From contig CM060076.1 of NCBI GenBank assembly GCA_030533445.1, forward strand, positions 3,228,501 through 3,292,500: 64,000 nucleotides of DNA, written 5' to 3'. How positions within the stretch are numbered: the first letter of the stretch is position 1; every line of letters begins with the position of its first letter. The notes beneath the pieces are model-generated. The model saw nothing but the letters and a program-made list of their open reading frames with translations. It was not told where the DNA came from and ran no database searches. The DNA is from Cyprinodon diabolis (Eukaryota > Chordata > Actinopteri > Cyprinodontiformes > Cyprinodontidae). The position numbers were made by a program, and so were the translations under genes. Shown piece by piece: positions 48,500 to 60,485 of this stretch.

Positions 48500-51400
48500 A
48501 TATTGGTCCATCTGTTCATGTCCTATCCATGTCTGTCCATGTCGGTCTATGTTGGTCCATGTCTGCCCATGTTGATAAATGCTGGTCCATAACTCTCCAT
48601 TTCAGTCCACGTGTCCATATTGGTCAATCTGTTCATGTCAAACCCATGTCTGTCTGTGTTTGTCCATGTCTATCCATGTCGTCCATGTCTGTCCATGTCG
48701 TCCATTTTGGTCCATGTCTGCCCATGTTGGTCCATGTCTATCCATGTCTGTCCATGTCGTCCATGTTGGTCCATGTTGTCCATGTTGGTCCATGTCTGCC
48801 CATGCTGGTCCATGTCCATCCATGTCTGTCCATGTCGTCCATGTTAGTCCATGTTGTCCATGTTGGTCCATGTCTGCCCATGCTGGTCCATGTCCATCCA
48901 TGTCTGTCCATGTCGTCCATGTTGTCCATGTTGGTCCATGTCTGCCCATAATGGTCCATGTCCATCCATGTCTGTCCATGTCGTCCATGTTGGTCCATGT
49001 TGTCAATGTTGGTCCATGTCTGCCCATGCTGGTCCATGTCCATCCATGTCTGTCCATGTTGTCCATGTTGGTCCATGTCTGTCCATGCTGGTCCATGTCC
49101 ATCCATGTCTGTCCATGTCGTCCATGTTGGTCCATGTTGTCCATGTTGGTCCATGTCTGCCCATGCTGGTCCATGTCCATCCATGTCTGTCCATGTCCTC
49201 CATGTTAGTCCATGTTGTCCATGTTGGTCCATGTCTGCCAATGCTGGTCCATGTCCATCCATGTCGTCCATGTTGGTCCATGTTGTCCATGTTGGTCCAT
49301 GTCTGCCCATGCTGGTCCATGTCCATCCATGTCTGTCCATGTCGTCCATGTTAGTCCATGTTGTCCATGTTGGTCCATGTCTGCCAATGCTGGTCCATGT
49401 CCATCCATGTCGTCCATGTTGGTCCATGTTGTCCATGTTGGTCCATGTCTGCCCATGCTGGTCCATGTCCATCCATGTCTGTCCATGTCGTCCATGTTGG
49501 TCCATGTTGTCAATGTTGGTCCATGTCTGCCCATCTCGGTCCATGTCTATCCATGTCTGTCCATGTTGTCCATGTTGGTCAATGTCTGCCCATGTTGGTC
49601 CATGTCTGCCCATGCTGGTCCATGTCCATCCATGTCTGTCCATGTCGTCCATGTTGGTCCATGTTGTCCATGTTGGTCCATGTCTGCCCATGTTGGTCCA
49701 TGTCTATACATGTCTGTCCATGTCGTCTATGTTGGTCCATGTCTGCCCATGTGGTCCATATCTGTCCATGTTGGTCCATGTCTGCCCATGTTGGTCATGT
49801 CTATCCATGTCTGTCCATGTCGTCCATGTTGGTCCATGTCTGTCCATGTCGTCCATGTTGGTCCATGTCTATCCATGTCTGTCCATGTCTGTCCATGTCG
49901 TCCATGTTGGTCCATGTCTGCCCATGTCGTCCATGTTGGTCCATGTCTGCCCATGTTGGTCCATGTCTATCCATGTCTGTCCATGTCGTCCATGTTGGTC
50001 CATGTCTGCCCATGTTGGTCCATGTCTATCCATGTCTGTCCATGTCGTCCATGTTGGTCCATGTCTGCCCATGTTGGTCCATGTCTATCCACGTCTGTCT
50101 ATGTCGTCCATGTTGGTCCATGTCTGCCCATGTTGGTCCATGTCTATCCATGTCTGTCTATGTCGTCCATGTTGGTCCATGTCTGCCCATGTTGGTCCAT
50201 GTCTATCCATGTCTGTCCATGTCGTCCATGTTGGTCCATGTCTGCCCATGTTGGTCCATGTCTATCCATGTCTGTCCATGTCGTCCATGTTGGTCCATGT
50301 CTATCCATGTCTGTCCATGTCTGCCCATGTCATCCATGTCTGCCCATGTTGGTCCATGTCTATCCATGTCGTCCATGTTGGTCCATGTCTGCCCATGTTG
50401 GTCCATGTCTATCCATGTCTGTCCATGTCGTCCATGTTGGTCCAAGTCTGCCCATGTTGGTCCATGTCTATCCATGTCTTTCCATGTCGTCCATGTCTGT
50501 CCATGTCGTCCATTTTGGTCCATGTCTGCCCATGTTGGTCCATGTCTATCCATGTCTGTCCATGTCGTCCATGTTGGTCCATGTCTGTCCATGTTGGTCC
50601 ATGTCTGTCCATGTCGTCCATGTTGGTCCATGTCTGTCCATGTTGGTCCATGTCTATCCATGTCGTCCATGTCTGTCCCTGTTGGTCCATTTCTATCCAT
50701 GTCTGTCCATGTTGTCAATGTTGGTCCATGTCTGCCCATCTCGGTCCATGTCTATCCATGTCTGTCCATGTTGTCCATGTTGGTCCATGTCTGCCCATGC
50801 TGGTCCATGTCCATCCATGTCTGTCCATGTCGTCCATGTTGGTCCATGTTGTCCATGTTGGTCCATGTCTGCCCATGCTGGTCCATGTCCATCCATGTCT
50901 GTCCATGTCGTCCATGTTAGTCCATGTTGTCCATGTTGGTCCATGTCTGCCCATGCTGGTCCATGTCCATCCATGTCTGTCCATGTCGTCCATGTTGGTC
51001 CATGTCGTCCATGTTGGTCCATGTCTGCCCATGCTGGTCATGTCCATCCATGTCTGTCCATGTCGTCCATGTTAGTCCATGTTGTCCATGTTGGTCCATG
51101 TCTGCCAATGCTGGTCCATGTCCATCCATGTCGTCCATGTTGGTCCATGTTGTCCATGTTGGTCCATGTCTGCCCATGCTGGTCCATGTCCATCCATGTC
51201 TGTCCATGTCGTCCATGTTGGTCCATGTTGTCAATGTTGGTCCATGTCTGCACATCTCGGTCCATGTCTATCCATGTCTGTCCATGTTGTCCATGTTGGT
51301 CCATGTCTGCCCATGCTGGTCCATGTCTGTCCATGTCGTCCATGTTGGTCCATGTTGTCCATGTTGGTCAATGTCTGCCCATGCTGGTCCATGTCCATCC

Positions 51401-54400
51401 ATGTCTGTCCATGTCGTCCATGTTGGTCCATGTTGTCCATGTTGGTCCATGTCTGCCCATGCTGGTCCATGTCCATCCATGTCTGTCCATGTCGTCCATG
51501 TTGGTCCATGTTGTCAATGTTGGTCCATGTCTGCCCATCTCGGTCCATGTCTATCCATGTCTGTCCATGTTGTCCATGTTGGTCCATGTCTGCCCATGCT
51601 GGTCCATGTCCATCCATGTCTGTCCATGTCGTCCATGTTGGTCCATGTTGTCCATGTTGGTCCATGTCTGCCCATGTTGGTCCATGTCTATCCATGTTGG
51701 TCCATGTCTATCAATGTCTGTCCATGTCGTCTATGTTGGTCCATGTCTGCCCATGTGGTCCATGTCTGACCATGTCGTCCATGTTGGTCCATGTCTGCCC
51801 ATGTTGGTCATGTCTATCCATGTCTGTCCATGTCGTCCATGTTGGTCCATGTCTGTCCATGTTGGTCCATGTCTATCCATGTCTGTCCATGTCTGTCCAT
51901 GTCGTCCATGTTGGTCCATGTCTGCCCATGTCGTCCATGTCTGTCCATGTCGTCCATGTTGGTCCATGTCTGCCCATGTCGTCCATGTCTGTCCATGTTG
52001 TCCATGTTGGTCCATGTCTGCCCATGTTGGTCCATGTCTATCCATGTCTGTCCATGTCGTGCATGTTGGTCCATGTCTGCCCATGTTGGTCCATGTCTAT
52101 CCATGTCTGTCCATGTCGTCCATGTTGGTCCATGTCTGCCCATGTTGGTCCATGTCTATCCATGTCGTCCATGTTGGTCCATATCTGCCCATGTTGGTCC
52201 ATGTCTATCCATGTCTGTCCATGTCGTCCATGTTGGTCCATGTCTGCCCATGTTGGTCCATGTCGTCCATGTTGGTCCATGTTGTCAATGTTGGTCCATG
52301 TCTGCCCATCTCGGTCCATGTCTATCCATGTCTGTCCATGTTGTCCATGTTGGTCCATGTCTGCCCATGCTGGTCCATGTCCATCCATTTCTGTCCATGT
52401 CATCCATGTTGGTCCATGTTGTCCATGTTGGTCCATGTCTGCCCATGTTGGTCCATGTCTATCCATGTTGGTCCATGTCTATCCATGTCTGTCCATGTCG
52501 TCTATGTTGGTCCATGTCTGCCCATGTGGTCCATGTCTGTCCATGTCGTCCATGTTGGTCCATGTCTGCCCATGTTGGTCATGTCTATCCATGTCTGTCC
52601 ATGTCGTCCATGTTGGTCCATGTCTATCCATGTCTGTCCATGTCTGTCCATGTCGTCCATGTTGGTCCATGTCTGCCCATGTTGGTCATGTCTATCCATG
52701 TCTGTCCATGTCGTCCATGTTGGTCCATGTCTGTCCATGTTGGTCCATGTCTATCCATGTCTGTCCATGTCTGTCCATGTCGTCCATGGTGGTCCATGTC
52801 TGCCCATGTCGTCCATGTCTGTCCATGTCGTCCATGTTGGTCCATGTCTGCCCATGTCGTCCATGTCTGTCCATGTTGTCCATGTTGGTCCATGTCTGCC
52901 CATGTTGGTCCATGTCTATCCATGTCTGTCCATGTCGTGCATGTTGGTCCATGTCTGCCCATGTTGGTCCATGTCTATCCATGTCTGTCCATGTCGTCCA
53001 TGTTGGTCCATGTCTGCCCATGTTGGTCCATGTCTATCCATGTCGTCCATGTTGGTCCATATCTGCCCATGTTGGTCCATGTCTATCCATGTCTGTCCAT
53101 GTCGTCCATGTTGGTCCATGTCTGCCCATGTTGGTCCATGTCGTCCATGTCTATCCATGTCGTCCATGTTGGTCCATATCTGCCCATGTTGGTCATGTCT
53201 GTCCATGTCTCCCATGTTGGTCCATGTCTATCCATGTCTGTCCATGTCTGTCCATGTCGTCCATGTTGGTCCATGTCTGCCCATGTCGTCCATGTCTGTC
53301 CATGTCGTCCATGTTGGTCCATGTCTGCCCATGTCGTCCATGTCTGTCCAGTTCTTCCATGTTGGTCCATGTCTGCCCATGTTGGTCCATGTCTATCCAT
53401 GTCTGTCCATGTCGTCCATGTTGGTCCATGTCTGCCCATGTTGGTCCATGTCGTCCATGTTGGTCCATGTCTGCCCATGTTGGTCCATGTCTATCCATGT
53501 CTGTCCATGTCGTCCATGTCTGCCCATGTTGGTCCATGTCTATCCATGTCTGTCCATGTTGGTCCATGTCTGCCCATGTTGGTCCATGTCTATCCATGTC
53601 TGTCCATGTCGTCTATGTTGGTCCATGTCTGCCCATGTTGGTCCATGTCTATCCATGTCTGTCCATGTCGTCCATGTTGGTCCATGTCTGCCCATGTTGG
53701 TCCATGTCTATCCATGTCTGTCCATGTCGTCCATGTTGGTCCATGTCTGCCCATGTTGGTCCATGTCTATCCATGTCTGTCCATGTCGTCCATGTTGGTC
53801 CATGTCTGCCCCTGTTGGTCCATGTCTATCCATGTCTATCCATGTCTGTCCATGTTGTCCATGTTGGTCCATGTCTGCCCATGCTGGTCCATGTCTGTCC
53901 ATGTCGTCCACGTTGGTCCATGTTGTCCATGTTGGTCCATGTCTGCCCATGCTGGTCCATGTCCATCCATGTCTGTCCATGTCGTCCATGTTGGTCCATG
54001 TTGTCCATGTTGGTCCATGTCTGCCCATGCTGGTCCATGTCCATCCATTTCTGTCCATGTCGTCCATGTTGGTCCATGTTATCAATGTTGGTCCATGTCT
54101 GCCCATCTCGGTCCATGTCTATCCATGTCTGTCCATGTTGTCCATGTTGGTTCATGTCTGCCCATGCTGGTCCATGTCCATCCATGTTTGTCCATGTCGT
54201 CCATGTTGGTCCATGTTGGTCTATGTCTGCCCATGTTGGTCCATGTCTATCCATGTTGGTCCATTTCTATCCATGTCTGTCCATGTCGTCTATGTTGGTC
54301 CATGTCTGCCCATGTGGTCCATGTCTGTCCATGTCGTCCATGTTGGTCCATGTCTGCCCATGTTGGTCATGTCTATCCATGTCTGTCCATGTCGTCCATG

Positions 54401-57400
54401 TTGGTCCATGTCTGTCCATGTCGTCCATGTTGGTCCATGTCTATCCATGTCTGTCCATGTCTGTCCATGTCGTCCATGTTGGTCCATGTCTGCCCATGTC
54501 GTCCATGTCTGTCCATGTCGTCCATGTTGGTCCATGTCTGCCCATGTTGGTCCATGTCTATCCATGTCTGTCCATGTTGTGCATGTTGGTCCATGTCTGC
54601 CCATGTTGCTCCATGTCTATCCATGTCTGTCCATGTCGTCCATGTTGGTCCATGTCTGCCCATGTTGGTCCATGTCTATCCATGTCGTCCATGTTGGTCC
54701 ATATCTGCCCATTTTTGTCCATGTCTATCCATATCTGTCCATGTCGTCCATGTTGGTCCATGTCTTCCCATGTTGGTCCATGTCGTCCATGTTGGTCTAT
54801 GTTGTCAATGTTGGTCCATGTCTGCCCATCTCGGTCCATGTCTATCAATGTCTGTCCATGTTGTCCATGTTGGTCCATGTTGTCCATGTTTGTCCATGTC
54901 TGCCCATGTTGGTCCATGTCTATCCATGTTGGTCCATGTCGTCCATGTTGGTCCATGTCTATCCATGTCTGTCCATGTCTGCCCATGTCGTCCATGTCTG
55001 CCCATGTTGGTCCATGTCTATCCCTGTCTGTCCATGTTGGTCCATGTCTGCCCATGTTGGTCCATGTCTATCCATGTCTGTCCATGTCGTCTATGTTGGT
55101 CCATGTCTGCCCATGTTTGTCCATGTCTATCCATGTCTGTCCATGTCGTCCATGTTGGTCCATGTCTGCCCATGTTGGTCCATGTCTATCCATGTCTGTC
55201 CATGTCGTCCATGTTGGTCCATGTCTGCCCATGTTGGTCCATGTCTATCCATGTCTGTCCATGTCGTCCATGTTGGTCCATGTCTGCCCATGTTGGTCCA
55301 TGTCTATCCATGTCTATCCATGTCTGTCCATGTTGTCCATGTTGGTCCATGTCTGCCCATGCTGGTCCATGTCTGTCCATGTCGTCCATGTTGGTCCATG
55401 TTGTCCATGTTGGTCCATGTCTGCCCATGCTGGTCCATGTCCATCCATGTCTGTCCATGTCGTCCATGTTGGTCCATGTTGTCCATGTTGGTCCATGTCT
55501 GCCCATGCTGGTCCATGTCCATCCATGTCTGTCCATGTCGTCCATGTTGGTCCATGTTGTCAATGTTGGTCCATGTCTGCCCATCTCGGTCCATGTCTAT
55601 CCATGTCTGTCCATGTTGGTCCATGTCTGCCCATGCTGGTGCATGTCCATCCATGTCTGTCCATGTCGTCCATGTTGGTCCATGTTGTCCATGTTGGTCT
55701 ATGTCTGCCCATGTTGGTCCATGTCTATCCATGTTGGTCCATTTCTATCCATGTCTGTCCATGTCGTCTATGTTGGTCCATGTCTGCCCATGTGGTCCAT
55801 GTCTGTCCATGTCGTCCATGTTGGTCCATGTCTGCCCATGTTGGTCATGTCTATCCATGTCTGTCCATGTCGTCCATATTGGTCCATGTCTGTCCATGTC
55901 GTCCATGTTGGTCGATGTCTATCCATGTCTGTCCATGTCTGTCCATGTCTGTCCATGTTGGTCCATGTCTGCCCATGTCGTCCATGTCTGTCCATGTCGT
56001 CCATGTTGGTCCATGTCTGCCCATGTCGTCCATGTCTGTCCATGTCGTCCATGTTGGTCCATGTCTGCCCATGTTGGTCCATGTCTATCCATGTCTGTCC
56101 ATGTTGTGCATGTTGTGCATGTTGGTCCATGTCTGCCCATGTTGGTCCATGTCTATCCATGTCTGTCCATGTCGTCCATGTTGTTCCATGTCTGCCCATG
56201 TTGGTCCATGTCTATCCATGTCGTCCATGTTGGTCCATATCTGCCCATGTTGGTCCATGTCTATCCATGTCTGTCCATGTCGTCCATGTTGGTCCATGTC
56301 TTCCCATGTTGGTCCATGTCGTCCATGTTGGTCCATGCTGTCAATGTTGGTCCATGTCCATCCATTTCTGTCCATGTCGTCCATGTTGGTCCATGTTGTC
56401 CATGTTTGTCCATGTCTGCCCATGTTGGTCCATGTCTATCCATGTTGGTCCATGTCTATCCATGTCTGTCCAAGTCGTCTATGTTGGTCCATGTCTGCCC
56501 ATGTGGTCCATGTCTGTCCATGTCGTCCATGTTGGTCCATGTCTGCCCATGTTGGTCATGTCTATCCATGTCTGTCCATGTCGTCCATGTTGGTCCATGT
56601 CTGTCCATGTCGTCCATGTTGGTCCATGTCTATCCATGTCTGTCCATGTCCATCCATGTCGTCCATGTTGGTCCATGTCTGCCCATGTCGTCCATGTCTG
56701 TCCATGTCGTCCATGTATGTCCATGTTGGTCCATGTCTGCCCATGTCGTCCATGTCTGTCCATGTCGTCCATGTTGGTCCATGTCTGCCCATGTTGGTCC
56801 ATGTCTATCCATGTCTGTCCATGTCGTCCATGTTGGTCCATGTCTGCCCATGTTGGTCCATGTCTATCCATGTCTGTCCATGTCGTCCATGTTGGTCCAT
56901 GTCTATCCATGTCTGTCCATGTCTGCCCATGTCGTCCATGTCTGCCCATGTTGGTCCATGTCTATCCATGTCTGTCCATGTTGGTCCATGTCTGCCCATG
57001 TTGGTCCATGTCTATCCATTTCTGTCCATGTCGTCCATGTTGGTCCATGTCTGCCCATGTTGGTCCATGTCTATCCATGTCTGTCCATGTCGTCCATGTT
57101 GGTCCATGTCTGCCCATGTTGGTCCATGTCTATCCATGTCTGTCCATGTCGTCCATGTTGGTCCATGTCTGCCCATGTTGGTCCATGTCTATCCATGTCT
57201 GTCCATGTCGTCCATGTTGGTCCATGTCTGCCCATGTTGGTCCATGTCTATCCATGTCTGTCCATGTCGTCCATGTTGGTCCATGTCTGCCCATGTTGGT
57301 CCATGTCTATCCATGTCTGTCCATGTCGTCCATGTTGGTCCATGTCTATCCATCTCTGTCCATGTCTGCCCATGTCGTCCATGTCTGCCCATGTTGGTCC

Positions 57401-60385
57401 ATGTCTTCCCATGTTGGTCCATGTCTATCCATGTCTGTCCATGTCGTCCATGTTGGTCCATGTCTGCCCATGTTGGTCCATGTCTATCCATGTCTGTCCA
57501 TGTCGTCCATGTTGGTTCATGTCTGCCCATGTTGGTCCATGTCTATCCATGTCTGTCCATGTCGTCCATGTTGGTCCATGTCTGCCCATGTTGGTCCATG
57601 TCTATCCATGTCTGTCCATGTCGTCCATGTTGGTCCATGTCTGCCCATGTTGGTCCATGTCTATCCATGTCTATCCATGTCTGTCCATGTTGTCCATGTT
57701 GGTCCATGTCTGCCCATGCTGGTCCATGTCTGTCCATGTCGTCCATGTTGGTCCATGTTGTCCATGTTGGTCCATGTCTGCCCATGCTGGTCCATGTCCA
57801 TCCATGTCTGTCCATGTCGTCCATGTTGGTCCATGTTGTCCATGTTGGTCCATGTCTGCCCATGCTGGTCCATGTCCATCCATGTCTGTCCATGTCGTCC
57901 ATGTTGGTCCATGTTGTCAACGTTGGTCCATGTCTGCCCATCTCGGTCCATGTCTATCCATGTCTGTCCATGTTGTCCATGTTGGTCCATGTCTGCCCAT
58001 GCTGGTCCATGTCCATCCATGTCTGTCCATGTCGTCCATGTTGGTCCATGTTGTCCATGTTGATCTATGTCTGCCCATGTTGGTCCATGTCTATCCATGT
58101 TGGTCCATGTCTATCCATGTCTGTCCATGTCGTCTATGTTGGTCCATGTCTGCCCATGTGGTCCATGTCTGTCCATGTCGTCCATGTTGGTCCATGTCTG
58201 CCCATGTTGGTCATGTCTATCCATGTCTGTCCATGTCGTCCATGTTGGTCCATGTCTGTCCATGTTGGTCCATGTCTATCCATGTCTGTTCATGTCCTCC
58301 ATGTTGGTCCAAGTCTGCCCATGTTGATCCATGTCTATCCATGTCTGTCCATGTCGTCTGTGTCGGTCCATGCTGGTCCGTGCAGCTATTATTTTGGAGC
58401 AGTGGCTTTTTGTTTGTTTTTAAACCTCCTCGTACCCATGAACTCGTACTCATCTCATTCAGCCTCTTTGTTTCCATGACTTGGTCCATGGTCCATGTCT
58501 ATCCATGTCTGTCCATGTCTGTCCATGTCGTCAATGTTGGTCCATGTCTGCCCATGTCGTCCATGTCTGTCCATGTCGTCCATGTTGGTCCATGTCTGCC
58601 CATGTCGTCCATGTCTGTCCATGTCGTCCATGTTGGTCCATGTCTGCCCATGTTGGTCCATGTCTATCCATGTCTGTCCATGTCGTGCATGTTGGTCCAT
58701 GTCTGCCCATGTTGGTCCATGTCTATCCATGTCTGTCCATGTCGTCCATGTTGGTCCATGTCTGCCCATGTTGGTCCATGTCTATCCATGTCGTCCATGT
58801 TGGTCCATATCTGCCCATGTTGGTCCATGTCTATCCATGTCTGTCCATGTCGTCCATGTTGGTCCATGTCTGCCCATGTTGGTCCATGTCGTTCATGTTG
58901 GTCCATGTTGTCAATGTTGGTCCATGTCTGCCCATCTCGGTCCATGTCTATCCATGTCTGTCAATGTTGGTCCATGTCTGCCCATGCTGGTCCATGTCCA
59001 TCCATTTCTGTCCATTTCGTCCATGTTGGTCCATGTTGTCCATGTTTGTCCATGTCTGCCCATGTTGGTCCATGTCTATCCATGTTGGTCCATGTCTATT
59101 CATGTCTGTCCATGTCGTCTATGTTGGTCCATGTCTGCCCATGTGGTCCATGTCTGTCCATGTCGTCCATGTTGGTCCATGTCTGCCCATGTTGGTCATG
59201 TCTATCCATGTCTGTCCATGTCGTCCATGTTGGTCCATGTCTATCCATGTCTGTCCATGTCTGTCCATGTCGTCCATATTGGTCCATGTCTGCCCATGTC
59301 GTCCATGTCTGTCCATGTCGCCCATGTTGGTCCATGTCTGCCCATGTCGTCCATGTCTGTCCATGTCGTCCATGTTGGTCCATGTCTGCCCATGTTGGTC
59401 CATGTCTATCCATGTCTGTCCATGTCGTCCATGTTGGTCCATGTCTGCCCATGTTGGTCCATGTCTATCCATGTCTGTCCATGTAGTCCATGTTGGTCCA
59501 TGTCTATCCATGTCTGTCCATGTCTGCCCATGTCGTCCATGTCTGCCCATGTTGGTCCATGTCTATCCATGTCTGTCCATGTTGGTCCATGTCTGCCCAT
59601 GTTGGTCCATGTCTATCCATGTCTGTCCATGTCGTCCATGTTGGTCCATGTCTGCTCACGTTGGTCCATGTCTATCCATGTCTGTCCATGTCGTCCATGT
59701 TGGTCCATGTCTGCCCATGTTGGTCCATGTCTATCCATGTCTGTCCATGTCGTCCATGTTGGTCCATGTCTGCCCATGCTGTCCATGTCTAGCCATGTCT
59801 GTCCATGTCGTCCATGTTGGTCCATGTCTGCCCATGTTGGTCCATGTCTATCCATGTCTGTCCATGTCGTCCATGTTGGTCCATGTCTGCCCATGTTGGT
59901 CCATGTCTATCCATGTCTGTCCATGTCGTCCATGTTGGTCCATGTCTATCCATGTCTGTCCATGTCGGCCCATGTCGTCCATGTCTGCCCATGTTGGTCC
60001 ATGTGTATCCATGTCTGCCCATGTTGGTCCATGTCTATCCATGTCTGTCCATCTCGTCCATGTTGGTCCATGTCTGCCCATGTTGGTCCATGTCTATCCA
60101 TGTCTGTCCATGTCGTCCATGTTGGTCCATGTCTATCCATGTCTGTCCATGTCGGCCCATGTCGTCCATGTCTGCCCATGTTGGTCCATGTCTATCCATG
60201 TCTGCCCATGTTGGTCCATGTCTATCCATGTCTGTCCATGTTGTCCATGTTGGTCCATGTCTGCCCATGTTGGTCCATGTCTATCCATGTCTGTTCATGT
60301 CCTCCATGTTGGTCCAAGTCTGCCCATGTTGATCCATGTCTATCCATGTCTGTCCATGTCGTCTGTGTCGGTCCATGCTGGTCCG
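48500..60385. repeat. ~12-kb satellite of TCCATGT decamers in 59/78-bp higher-order units
   Basis: Built from ~10 bp words (CTATCCATGT, CTGTCCATGT, CGTCCATGTT, GGTCCATGTC, TGCCCATGTT, GGTCCATGT) that together make a 59 bp unit, cleanly tandem at e.g. 57000-57330. A 78 bp variant carries an extra TTGTCCATGTTGG block and GCTGG/CCATCC changes (e.g. 57789 to 57867). Units are more diverged at the left edge (48500-48720). The sequence almost lacks TAA/TAG/TGA in all + frames, so multi-kilobase ORFs arise; these are not listed as genes. A 2005 bp duplication sits at the right end. Confidence 0.97.
58382..58480 (+). repeat. non-satellite island inside the array (copy 1 of right flank)
   Basis: 99 bp beginning GCAGCTATTATTTTGGAGCA and ending TTTGTTTCCATGAC, identical by eye to 60387-60485 and 2005 bp upstream of it. 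Satellite resumes immediately after. Confidence 0.93.
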
Positions 60386-60386
60386 T

Positions 60387-60485
60387 GCAGCTATTATTTT
60401 GGAGCAGTGGCTTTTTGTTTGTTTTTAAACCTCCTCGTACCCATGAACTCGTACTCATCTCATTCAGCCTCTTTGTTTCCATGAC
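60387..60485 (+). repeat. right-flank copy 2 at the array end
   Basis: Identical partner of 58382-58480. After it, unique sequence begins (GACATCCAGACAGATC). Confidence 0.93.

Noticed and set aside
49212..59486. 3,424-codon + ORF (and overlapping 2,466-, 2,090-, 705- and 681-codon ORFs)
   Set aside because: They are readings of the 59/78 bp satellite. All three + frames give the same polymer, minus-strand ORFs also abound, and there is no start context, domain or splice structure.
48500..60385. CRISPR-like array
   Set aside because: Units are contiguous tandem repeats without unique spacers, in a vertebrate genome.
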